Shown: positions 1 through 4,913, numbered from the stretch's first letter. The stretch is DNA of 6,289 bases from a bacterium (GCA_021801885.1 JAKABL010000036.1:1-6289); one strand, 5' to 3'. The notes: a model not told the origin generated them from the sequence alone. A program made the numbers and translations.

Positions 1-1229
1 AGCTTCCGATACATGCGGAAATAGTTCTGAATGGAGATCTTCGCATAGGTACGCGACTCCTCCTTCACCTGCACGCCCTCCTTCGCCTCGATGGCCTGAT
101 GGAGGCCCGCCTGATAGCGCCTGCCGACGAGCAGGCGCCCGGTGAATTCGTCCACGATGAATATCTCGCCGTTCTTCACGACGTAGTCCTTGTCCTTGTG
201 GAACAGCGCATGCGCCTTCACACTTTCTTCGAGATAATGGACGAGCCGAATATTTTCCGGCGCATAGATGTTCTGCACGCCGATCGCCTTTTCCACCTTT
301 TCGATCCCCTCGTCGGTGATGGCGACCGTGCGGCGCTTTTCATCCACCTCGAAATCCTTCTCCTTTTCGAGCCGTGCCGCCACGCGCGCGAACGTACGAT
401 AGAACTCGCTCGATTGCGCATCCGGCGCCGCAATGATGAGCGGGGTGCGCGCCTCGTCGATCAAAATGCTGTCCACCTCGTCGATGATGGCGTAATGGTG
501 ATTGCGCTGCACGCGCTCCTCCAGGCGCTGCACGAGATTATCGCGCAGATAGTCGAACCCGAATTCGTGATTCGTGCCATAGGTGATATCCGCCATATAG
601 GCCTCGCGGCGCGTGACGGGACGAAGGAACTCCTGCTGCACAATAAAGTTCCCCGTGGTCCGCTCTTCCTGCGTGATGAGCGCCCCTGCGGTCGATTGTG
701 CTTCCTGGGAGATGTTCCATTCAGGATCGTACAGGAACGCGCCTCCGGGCACGATGACCCCGACGGTGAGACCGAGCGCGCGATACACGCTTCCCATCGA
801 TACGGCGTCGCGACGCGCGAGATATTCATTCACCGTGACCACATGCACGCCTGCGCCTTCGAGCGCGTTCAGGTATACGGGGGCGACGGCCGCAAGGGTT
901 TTACCTTCACCCGTCATCATTTCGGCCACGGCGCCGCGATGCAATGCGATACCACCCATGAGCTGCACATCGAACGGCCGCTGTCCGAGATTGCGCTTGG
1001 CCGCCTCGCGCACCAATGCGAACGCTTCCGGGAGCGCCTCATCGAGCACGGCCTTCCGCGCAGCCTCGTCCGCGGCACGCACGTTATCCCTGAGTGCCAA
1101 TCCCCTCGCATGGAGCGCCTCCGAGGAAAGACCGGAAAGCTCTGCTTCGCGCCCGCCGATATCCTCCACAATGCGCCCAAAATCAGCCATAGAACGGCCT
1201 TGGAACGCTTTTTTTAATGCCTCGAACAT
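1..1229 (-). CDS. secA: SecA preprotein translocase ATPase, N-terminal part (runs off the left edge)
   Basis: SecA is the cytoplasmic ATPase that pushes unfolded preproteins through the SecYEG channel. The frame is open from ATG at 1229 to the window edge, giving 409 residues; the C-terminal half lies outside. Visible marks are the Walker A motif MTGEGKT (about 105-111), VTVNEYLARRD (132-141), DITYGTN (214-220) with FGFDYLRDN, the DEVD Walker B box (250-253) followed by SILIDEARTPLI, and a SecA-typical end with EAKEGVQVKEE and IQNYFRMY. The preprotein cross-linking region would be roughly 230-370. Between PGG (161-163) and RREAY (208-212) there are about 40 residues more than in E. coli SecA. 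Walker A is preceded by EM and then M105, where many SecAs have Lys. The start is chosen because MFEALKKAF is a usual SecA N terminus. No Shine-Dalgarno sequence precedes it, and a -10 box sits 7 nt upstream. Confidence 0.97.
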   Translation of the reverse strand, partial: MFEALKKAFQGRSMADFGRIVEDIGGREAELSGLSSEALHARGLALRDNVRAADEAARKAVLDEALPEAFALVREAAKRNLGQRPFDVQLMGGIALHRGAVAEMMTGEGKTLAAVAPVYLNALEGAGVHVVTVNEYLARRDAVSMGSVYRALGLTVGVIVPGGAFLYDPEWNISQEAQSTAGALITQEERTTGNFIVQQEFLRPVTRREAYMADITYGTNHEFGFDYLRDNLVQRLEERVQRNHHYAIIDEVDSILIDEARTPLIIAAPDAQSSEFYRTFARVAARLEKEKDFEVDEKRRTVAITDEGIEKVEKAIGVQNIYAPENIRLVHYLEESVKAHALFHKDKDYVVKNGEIFIVDEFTGRLLVGRRYQAGLHQAIEAKEGVQVKEESRTYAKISIQNYFRMYRK

Positions 1230-1236
1230 ACGCCCT

Positions 1237-1266
1237 ATTATATAATATTTTCCCCAGGATTTCCAA
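1237..1266 (-). promoter_or_regulatory. Probable secA promoter, leaderless type
   Basis: On the minus strand a perfect TATAAT (1242-1237) is preceded by an 18-nt spacer and TTGGAA (1266-1261), which matches 4 of 6 bases of TTGACA. The -10 box ends only 7 nt before the secA ATG, so transcription would begin at or within a base or so of the start codon. The -10 is part of a perfect 12-bp palindrome, TATTATATAATA (1236-1247). It lies just downstream of the terminator of the preceding gene, which fits an independent start for secA. Confidence 0.55.
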
Positions 1267-1279
1267 TCATACGCGTACC

Positions 1280-1340
1280 AAAAACCCGCACTGCTTTCGG
1301 AACATCGCCCTCGATGCTCGGAAAGAAGTGCGGGTCTTTT
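1280..1340 (-). terminator. Long hairpin terminator after the 29-aa gene, possibly bidirectional
   Basis: The arms ACCCGCACT (1284-1292) and AGTGCGGGT (1327-1335) form a perfect 9-bp stem. After a single mismatch, CTTTC pairs with GAAAG. A 4x4 internal loop follows, then CATCG pairs with CGATG around a 4-nt loop. On the minus strand the stem is followed at once by TTTTT (1284-1280), as expected of an intrinsic terminator ending the small gene at 1436-1347. On the plus strand it is followed by TCTTTT, so it could also stop antisense reading into that gene. Confidence 0.8.
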
Positions 1341-1346
1341 GGAAAA

Positions 1347-1436
1347 CTATCTGCGGCGCTTGGCCTTCTTCGCGACCTTCTTCTTCGCGGCTTTCTTTAC
1401 GGTCTTCTTCGCCGCCTTCTTTTTCTTTACCGCCAT
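1347..1436 (-). CDS. 29-residue lysine/alanine-rich, histone-tail-like basic protein
   Basis: A short open frame from ATG (1436) to TAG encodes 29 residues, of which 14 are Lys, 3 Arg, 7 Ala and 3 Val. It starts MAVKKKKAAKK, continues as short K/A blocks and ends in RRR. There is no hydrophobic core, signal peptide or fold. The composition resembles histone H1 tails and the basic tails of bacterial HU-like proteins, so nucleic-acid binding is the natural inference; no partner or target can be read from the sequence. Support for a real gene: its own strong terminator directly downstream, a promoter-like region upstream, and Lys codons that are 12 AAG to 2 AAA with GCG/GCC alanines, which suits a GC-rich coding sequence. 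No Shine-Dalgarno sequence is evident before the ATG. The alternative is a non-coding RNA whose sequence happens to stay open. Confidence 0.7.
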   Translation of the reverse strand: MAVKKKKAAKKTVKKAAKKKVAKKAKRRR

Positions 1437-1458
1437 GGTAGTGAATATGGTGATAATT

Positions 1459-1464
1459 TTTATA
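1459..1464 (-). promoter_or_regulatory. Alternative weak -10 element close to the 29-aa gene
   Basis: TATAAA on the minus strand lies about 22 nt before the ATG at 1436. A TTGGAG hexamer (1485-1480) sits 15 nt upstream, which is shorter than the usual spacing. It would give a leader of about 16 nt, compared with about 115 nt from the extended -10 at 1563-1558. The call is weak because the region is AT-rich. Confidence 0.25.
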
Positions 1465-1538
1465 ATTGGGTTGCGACCACTCCAATTCTTTTCTCAGATC
1501 GTTCGACACGCTCGATCGATCCAAGCCAAAGCATTGTG

Positions 1539-1569
1539 GTTTGCTATCTCTGTATTCAGTATAGCAAAC
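1539..1569 (-). promoter_or_regulatory. Extended -10 promoter embedded in a 31-bp dyad (candidate operator)
   Basis: The arms GTTTGCTAT (1539-1547) and ATAGCAAAC (1561-1569) are perfect 9-bp inverted repeats separated by 13 bp; a smaller CTG-N4-CAG dyad lies inside the spacer. On the minus strand the right arm supplies TGCTATACT (1566-1558), an extended -10 element with 5 of 6 matches to TATAAT. Transcription would start near 1551 and give a leader of about 115 nt before the 29-aa gene. The -35 region is poor, as is common with extended -10 promoters. A dyad covering the -10 and start site is a normal place for a repressor to bind, but no regulator can be named. Confidence 0.5.
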
Positions 1570-1593
1570 GCGATTTACGATTTTTCGCAAATC

Positions 1594-1602
1594 TGTGGAT
1601 AA
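1594..1602 (-). promoter_or_regulatory. Perfect DnaA-box match
   Basis: The minus strand reads TTATCCACA, identical to the high-affinity E. coli DnaA box (TTATNCACA). It sits about 30 bp upstream of the -10 element at 1563-1558, between the hpf stop and the promoter of the 29-aa gene. I see no second strong box nearby, so this is not an origin on this evidence. It could be a DnaA titration or regulatory site, or a chance match. Confidence 0.4.
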
Positions 1603-1640
1603 CTCCCCCCTCTCGTCGCGCCGCGATGCGGCACGATCGA

Positions 1641-1988
1641 TCACCGCTCCTTCGCGCTGCGGTAGTGTTCCAAATATTTCGCCTTATACGCTTCGACTTC
1701 TTCGCGCAAAATGTCGCGCGCACGATCGATCGCGACACGCGCATCATCGGCAGAGGCCTCCGCGCGCAGATCGCGTCCCGGAAGCTGGAGCAGCGCCGAC
1801 GCGGTAAAGATATGTTCGCCTTTTTTGTGGTGCGCGGTCGCGCGCGCCACTTCGACGCGGAGCGTAAGCCCGCCCTCGGCACCCTCATCGAAGCTCTGCA
1901 CAAGCTTGGTGAGTGTGCTGAATTTCTCGTCAATATACGTCTCGAGCGCCTCCGTCACGTCGAGGGTTTTTTTGGTGATAATGTTCAT
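1641..1988 (-). CDS. hpf: Ribosome hibernation-promoting factor, short form (HPF/YfiA family)
   Basis: This 115-residue protein has the pattern of the ribosome-associated HPF/RaiA family. It opens with MNIITKKTLDVTEALETYIDEK, the first strand and helix, continues with a strand containing LRVEVARATAHHKKGEHIFTA (about 43-63), and ends in a helix with ADDARVAIDRARDILREEVEAY (75-96). Members bind the 30S decoding region and block translation in starved cells. The length matches short HPF; the C-terminal dimerisation domain of long HPF is absent. Its ATG overlaps the murB TGA as ATGA, so translation is probably coupled, with a weak GAAGG only 3 nt upstream. A TATAAT ending 8 nt before the ATG may give it a separate leaderless transcript. 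After the stop there is a small hairpin (1620-1632) but no T-tract, so the end of the transcript is not clear. Confidence 0.9.
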   Translation of the reverse strand: MNIITKKTLDVTEALETYIDEKFSTLTKLVQSFDEGAEGGLTLRVEVARATAHHKKGEHIFTASALLQLPGRDLRAEASADDARVAIDRARDILREEVEAYKAKYLEHYRSAKER

Positions 1989-3010
1989 ATACCTTCATTA
2001 TATACAACCTGCACCTCCTCTTCTAATCGCACGCCGAAACGCCGCCATATCACCTCCTTCACGAGGCGTATGAGCACCGCGATGTCCCATGCATCGGCGC
2101 CGAGCGCGTTCACAATGAAGTTCGGATGTTTTACGGAAACCATCGCACCGCCCATGCTCACGCCGCGGAGACCGCTCTCGGCGATGAGCCGCGCGGCCGC
2201 GATCACCGGGAACGGATCGGTCTTCACGCCGCACCGTACGCCCCGCACCGTAAGCTCTCCCGCGGCAATCGCCACGCGATAGTTCGCCGACGTCTTTGGA
2301 TATAACGTCTCAAGCGGCACGTTCTTGAAGATACTTCCGATGTTTGGATAATCAAGCGGCTGATGCGCGGCGCGATACGCGATCTTTTCCCGCACTGCAC
2401 GCGCAATGGCGGACCTGTCGCCCTTCACGAGCCGAAACGTCACTCCGGTGATGATCTCTCCCCCTCCCTTGCGCCGCTCTTTCTTCTTGAACACGCTGTC
2501 ACGATATCCGAACCTGCACTCCTTCGCGGTACGCGTGACGCCCGCGCGCGTACGGACATCGACACTGCGCACGCTCACGATCGCATCCTTCATCTCTCCG
2601 CCGAAACATCCCGCATTGCCCCGGACCGCGCCGCCAACCGTACCGGGGAGCCCTCCCGCCCATGCAAGCCCCGCAAATCCATGCGTCGAGGCAAACCGCA
2701 CGAGATCGGCCATCGCGACGCCCGCACCCGCCTCCACGAGAACCTCGCCGGGCGCCGACGAAGGCCGGACGCCACGCAGACGGCGGATCCCGGAGACCAT
2801 GGGACGAAGGGTAAGTCCCGCAAACCCTTTATCGTCGATCAAAAGATTCGTCCCTCCGGCAAGGACGAAGATGGGCAGCCGCCGGCGTTTCGCTTCGGCG
2901 AGGGCCTCCACGATATCGCGCTCCGTCTTTGCCTCGAAAAAAAACCGGGCGGGTCCCCCGATCTTCAGATGGCTATAACGGGCAAGTGATACGTTTTCCC
3001 TGAATTTCAT
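1985..3010 (-). CDS. murB: UDP-N-acetylenolpyruvoylglucosamine reductase (MurB)
   Basis: MurB is a cytoplasmic FAD enzyme that uses NADPH to reduce UDP-N-acetylglucosamine enolpyruvate to UDP-N-acetylmuramate, the second committed step of peptidoglycan synthesis. Counted from the ATG at 3010, the order is: ENVSLARYSHLKIGGPARFF (about 5-24), the FAD-binding VLAGGTNLLIDDKGFAG (49-65), GLPGTVGGAVRGNAGCFGGE (120-139), GYRDSVF (168-174), then HQPLDYPNIGSIFKN (216-230) with the serine proton donor in GSIFKN. MGGAMVSVKHPNFIVN (286-301) and the catalytic glutamate cluster LEEEV near the C terminus follow. About 35 residues between GSIFKN and AARLIAESG, including VKTDPFPVI, look lineage-specific. Possible starts are ATG 3010, ATG 3022 and TTG 3025; 3010 is preferred because it leaves the usual few residues before ENVSLA. 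None has a good Shine-Dalgarno. It overlaps hpf by 4 bp. Confidence 0.96.
   Translation of the reverse strand: MKFRENVSLARYSHLKIGGPARFFFEAKTERDIVEALAEAKRRRLPIFVLAGGTNLLIDDKGFAGLTLRPMVSGIRRLRGVRPSSAPGEVLVEAGAGVAMADLVRFASTHGFAGLAWAGGLPGTVGGAVRGNAGCFGGEMKDAIVSVRSVDVRTRAGVTRTAKECRFGYRDSVFKKKERRKGGGEIITGVTFRLVKGDRSAIARAVREKIAYRAAHQPLDYPNIGSIFKNVPLETLYPKTSANYRVAIAAGELTVRGVRCGVKTDPFPVIAAARLIAESGLRGVSMGGAMVSVKHPNFIVNALGADAWDIAVLIRLVKEVIWRRFGVRLEEEVQVVYNEGI
1997..2002 (-). promoter_or_regulatory. Possible internal -10 element for hpf, inside the murB 3' end
   Basis: A perfect TATAAT on the minus strand falls in the last codons of murB (encoding Tyr-Asn) and ends 8 nt before the hpf ATG. A poor -35 (TTAGAA, 3 of 6 matches) lies 18 nt upstream. 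The geometry is almost the same as at secA. Because the hexamer is also coding sequence, chance is a serious alternative. Confidence 0.3.
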
Positions 3011-3070
3011 ACACGATACCATCAATTACATTGATTCATCCGAAAGAACGCTTCGCGTCTCTCTCTATGC

Positions 3071-3186
3071 AAAAGCCGCTCCGCCCAACGCCCGCATCCA
3101 CCGTAGGGCGGATCCTGACGCTCGGCGGAGCGGCCGTGGTGACCTCCGGTTCTGTTTGTTTGAACGAGTGCTCAACAGCCGGCTCC
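3071..3186 (-). ncRNA. Structured leader or small RNA upstream of murB
   Basis: From the predicted start near 3186 the minus-strand RNA can form two hairpins. Hairpin I pairs 3182-3174 with 3156-3146: CCGG with CCGG and CUGUU with AACAG, with a 2-nt bulge. Hairpin II has an 11-bp GC-rich outer stem (3134-3124 with 3085-3075, GCCGCUCCGCC with its exact complement) capped by an inner helix AUCCGCC-CUAC-GGUGGAU (3113-3096). Its only non-Watson-Crick pair is a G-U on the minus strand; the plus-strand copy would have an A-C mismatch instead, favouring minus transcription. UUUU follows the outer stem. A competing pairing, CGCCC with GGGCG (3110-3106 with 3093-3089), could break the inner helix. It may be an attenuator-like leader of murB or a separate RNA of about 115 nt. 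No known RNA family is recognised. Confidence 0.4.
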
Positions 3187-3192
3187 TGTACC

Positions 3193-3201
3193 AGTATACC
3201 A
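3193..3201 (-). promoter_or_regulatory. Extended -10 promoter for the murB-hpf transcript
   Basis: The minus strand reads TGGTATACT: the TG of an extended -10, one base, then TATACT (5 of 6 matches to TATAAT). It lies directly after the T-tract of the SIMPL-gene terminator and no convincing -35 is present. Transcription would begin near 3186, giving a leader of about 165-175 nt to murB. Confidence 0.5.
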
Positions 3202-3202
3202 T

Positions 3203-3229
3203 AAAAACCAAAACCGCCCTTTCGGGCGG
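3203..3229 (-). terminator. Intrinsic terminator of the SIMPL-domain gene
   Basis: On the minus strand CCGCCC-GAAA-GGGCGG (3229-3214) is a 6-bp GC-only stem closed by a GNRA-type tetraloop, followed by TTTTGGTTTTT (3213-3203). It lies about 115 nt beyond the stop codon at 3344 and separates that gene from the murB transcript. Confidence 0.8.
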
Positions 3230-3258
3230 CCTGGCCAAACAGAATCGTGTGGGATATG

Positions 3259-3282
3259 CCTCGGTCGATATCATCGTCGAGG
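3259..3282. repeat. Imperfect dyad in the SIMPL-gene 3' region
   Basis: CCTCG (3259-3263) and CGAGG (3278-3282) flank an inner CGAT-ATC-ATCG dyad; weaker symmetry extends a few bases outward (TATGCCTCG against CGAGGTATA). It has no T-tract on either strand, so it is not a terminator. It may be an RNA hairpin in the 3' untranslated region or a DNA binding site. Confidence 0.4.
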
Positions 3283-3307
3283 TATACTCGCATCTCGTTC
3301 GTCATAA

Positions 3308-3325
3308 GCATAGCACATACTATGC
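3308..3325. repeat. Short inverted repeat after the SIMPL-gene stop
   Basis: GCATAG (3308-3313) and CTATGC (3320-3325) are perfect 6-bp arms with a 6-nt spacer. On the minus strand the distal arm overlaps a weak promoter-like pair, TTGCAT (3335-3330), 17 nt, TATGCT (3312-3307), so it could be an operator or merely a 3'-end hairpin. Confidence 0.35.
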
Positions 3326-3343
3326 CGTTATGCAAGCTCCCGC

Positions 3344-4096
3344 CTACTGGAGGGCGTAGACCACGGTCACCGTATCGGTCACATCCTCGGAACCGGGCTG
3401 GATGTTCGGCGCCACCGCGGCGGTCGAAACGCCAAGTCCGGATGCCGCCGCATACATGGGTTGCGGGCCGGGGATATAATGGTTCTCCGTGATACTTACC
3501 ACGCTTCCGAGCGGCATGCCGGCCGCCTGGGCCATCTGCGCCGCTTCCGCGCCCGCTTTCGCAAGCGCATCGGCACGCGCCATCGCAAGCACCTTGGTGT
3601 CATTGCTGAAGGTGAACGTTATGCTCCCGATCTGGTTTACCCCAAGCGGAGCAAGACCGCCGATCACCGTCGCAACCTTCGTGAGATCACGGATTTTTAC
3701 CTGCACCGATTGCGTGAGCGTATAGCCGCTGATCACGCCGCGCGTACCGGTCTTCGGATACTGGTAGTTCGGCTGAAGATTATATGCCACGGTCTGAATA
3801 TCGCTCGTCGCGATCCCCTGCCCTTCAAGGAACTGCATGACGGAATTCATCTGCGTATTGTTGTTATCCGAGAGCGTCTGCGGGTCGGTGCCCTGCGTCA
3901 CGACGGAAAACGTAAGCTCCGCCATATCGGGCGTCGCCGTCGTCTTGCCCTGCGCCGTCACGGTCACCGTGCGTGCGGGGGTAAGCGCATTCCCATATTT
4001 CACAAGCGCCGGCATGCCTACGGTGACGCCGAAAATCACGAGCGCGGCAAGAGCAGCGTCGATCAGGATCCAAAACCAAAGTTTTGCTTCATTCAT
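3344..4096 (-). CDS. SIMPL-domain (DUF541) protein with an N-terminal membrane anchor
   Basis: The 250-residue product begins with a short charged stretch and one hydrophobic segment (about residues 8-31, FWILIDAALAALVIFG onward). This is a membrane anchor or uncleaved signal, so the rest should face outside the cytoplasm. Residues 42-68 (ARTVTVTAQGKTTATPDMAELTF split across the strand) carry the family opening, V-x-A/G-x-G-x-x-x-A-x-P-D-x-A. Later blocks include SDIQTVAYNLQPNY (98-111), GYTLTQSVQVKIRDL (124-138) and a long Ala-rich helix, ARADALAKAGAEAAQMAQAAG (173-193). It ends in VTDTVTVVYALQ. The length is normal for the family, whose members include Brucella BP26/Omp28 and form oligomeric envelope assemblies of unclear function. 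It starts 42 nt after tpiA and ends before a clear terminator, so it may be read with tpiA or from a TATAGT element at 4128-4123. No Shine-Dalgarno is seen. Confidence 0.9.
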   Translation of the reverse strand: MNEAKLWFWILIDAALAALVIFGVTVGMPALVKYGNALTPARTVTVTAQGKTTATPDMAELTFSVVTQGTDPQTLSDNNNTQMNSVMQFLEGQGIATSDIQTVAYNLQPNYQYPKTGTRGVISGYTLTQSVQVKIRDLTKVATVIGGLAPLGVNQIGSITFTFSNDTKVLAMARADALAKAGAEAAQMAQAAGMPLGSVVSITENHYIPGPQPMYAAASGLGVSTAAVAPNIQPGSEDVTDTVTVVYALQ

Positions 4097-4122
4097 AGTA
4101 GTGGTACTGTAATTATTTCTAC

Positions 4123-4128
4123 ACTATA
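4123..4128 (-). promoter_or_regulatory. Possible -10 element for the SIMPL gene
   Basis: TATAGT on the minus strand (5 of 6 matches to TATAAT) lies between the tpiA stop and the SIMPL start and would give a leader of about 20 nt. The -35 region is poor. There is no terminator between the two genes, so read-through from tpiA is equally possible. Confidence 0.3.
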
Positions 4129-4138
4129 GTTTCGACTT

Positions 4139-4909
4139 TTATTTTGCGAGGGACCGCCGGATGAGTGCGGCGAACTCCTTCGCCACGAGACTCGCGCCCC
4201 CCACGAGCGCCCCGTCAATCTCCTTTAATTGTACATATTCCCGGACATTCGCGGAATCCACAGAACCGCCGTAGAGCACTTTTGCGGAAGGGCGCTTTAT
4301 GGATGACGTTATGAATGCCGCCATTGCCGCAGCATCTACGGGACTGTCATTCTTTCCCGATCCGATCGCCCAAAGGGGCTCATAGGCCACGATGATGCCG
4401 CGTGCGCCGGATTCGTGCGACCCCCGCGAAAACACATCCTTCAATCCCCGCGCAAGCTGCTGCGCGATATGCCGTCGCGCCGCCGCGACACCCTTTCTGC
4501 GGACCTCCGGAGGTTCACCCACGCACACGATCGGCATAAGTCCGCCGGCATACGCGGCGCGCACTTTTTTATTGACTATCGCATCCGTTTCTCCGAAGAC
4601 GCGCCGTCGCTCCGAATGTCCGATGATGACGTAGCGAACGCCGATCGCCTTGAGCATCCGCGGTCCCACGCTCCCGGTGAACGCACCTTCCTCCTCCCAG
4701 AAGACATCCTGGGCGCCAAGAGACGCGTTCCGTGCGCCGCGAGGCATACGCGCCGCGAGTTCTTCGAGGAATATCGCGGGTGGGCATACGAGGACCTCCG
4801 CCTGCGGCGATGCCACCGCTGCGCGCATCGTCGCATCGAAAAGCCGCCGCGCATCCTTCATGGTCACCGGATGCTCTTTCCAATTTGCCGCAATAATCGT
4901 TCGTGTCAT
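4139..4909 (-). CDS. tpiA: Triosephosphate isomerase
   Basis: This cytoplasmic glycolytic enzyme interconverts dihydroxyacetone phosphate and glyceraldehyde 3-phosphate. The 256-residue length is standard and all catalytic marks are present: N9 and K11 in AANWK, the electrophilic His98 in VIIGHSERR (94-102), the base Glu177 in VAYEPLWAIGSGK (174-186) running into the loop-6 lid, and the phosphate-gripping YGGSV (213-217) and GALVGGASL (233-241). LGAQDVFWEEEGAFTG (64-79) is also family-typical. Two departures are visible: NWKEHP where NWKMN is usual, and TGS (78-80) where TGE is usual. The ATG is 4 nt after the stop of the SerK/ParB-like gene, so the two almost certainly share a transcript. 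No good Shine-Dalgarno is seen, and translation may depend on the upstream ribosome. Confidence 0.97.
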   Translation of the reverse strand: MTRTIIAANWKEHPVTMKDARRLFDATMRAAVASPQAEVLVCPPAIFLEELAARMPRGARNASLGAQDVFWEEEGAFTGSVGPRMLKAIGVRYVIIGHSERRRVFGETDAIVNKKVRAAYAGGLMPIVCVGEPPEVRRKGVAAARRHIAQQLARGLKDVFSRGSHESGARGIIVAYEPLWAIGSGKNDSPVDAAAMAAFITSSIKRPSAKVLYGGSVDSANVREYVQLKEIDGALVGGASLVAKEFAALIRRSLAK

Positions 4910-4913
4910 AGAT

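Larger units (their letters stand above)
3023..3343. other. Gene-free stretch between the SIMPL gene and murB
   Basis: No convincing coding sequence is present in these 320 bp; the open frames that cross it run straight through GC-rich hairpins and have no recognisable protein. Reading on the minus strand it holds, in order: an inverted repeat (3325-3308), an imperfect dyad (3282-3259), an intrinsic terminator (3229-3203), an extended -10 promoter (3201-3193), and a two-hairpin structured region (3182-3071) before murB. Confidence 0.7.

Noticed and set aside
99..1217. Long plus-strand open frame of 372 codons
   Set aside because: It is the antisense shadow of secA, whose minus-strand frame carries all SecA motifs.
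1460..1534. 24-codon frame in the leader of the 29-aa gene (possible leader peptide)
   Set aside because: No ribosome binding site, no runs of a regulatory amino acid and no attenuator hairpin linked to it.
1620..1632. Hairpin GCCGC-GAT-GCGGC after the hpf stop as a terminator
   Set aside because: Only 5 bp with no T-tract on the minus strand, so it lacks the intrinsic terminator signature.
1539..1640. Replication origin, suggested by the DnaA box and AT-rich surroundings
   Set aside because: Only one strong box is visible, and no dnaA, dnaN or cluster of boxes is in the window.
1267..1644. 125-codon minus-strand frame overlapping the 29-aa gene in another register
   Set aside because: It runs through the promoter dyad and the terminator hairpin and overlaps the hpf stop; its Glu/Arg-rich part is only the frame-shifted reading of the Lys codons.
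1510..1731. Repeats of GATCGATC, including GCACGATCGATC twice (1631-1642 and 1720-1731)
   Set aside because: Short, irregularly spaced, partly inside hpf codons and self-complementary; chance is the simplest explanation.
3071..3140. Possible SRP (4.5S) RNA, suggested by GUCAGG in a long hairpin
   Set aside because: The required opposite-strand AGCAG-type loop and GNRA-type tip of SRP domain IV are missing.
3071..3150. Possible guanidine-II (mini-ykkC) riboswitch because of ACGG loops
   Set aside because: The two ACGG stretches are not both in closed hairpin loops, and murB is not a target gene of that class.
3036..3335. 99-codon minus-strand frame between the SIMPL gene and murB
   Set aside because: It crosses the GC terminator and both murB-leader hairpins and shows no known protein pattern.
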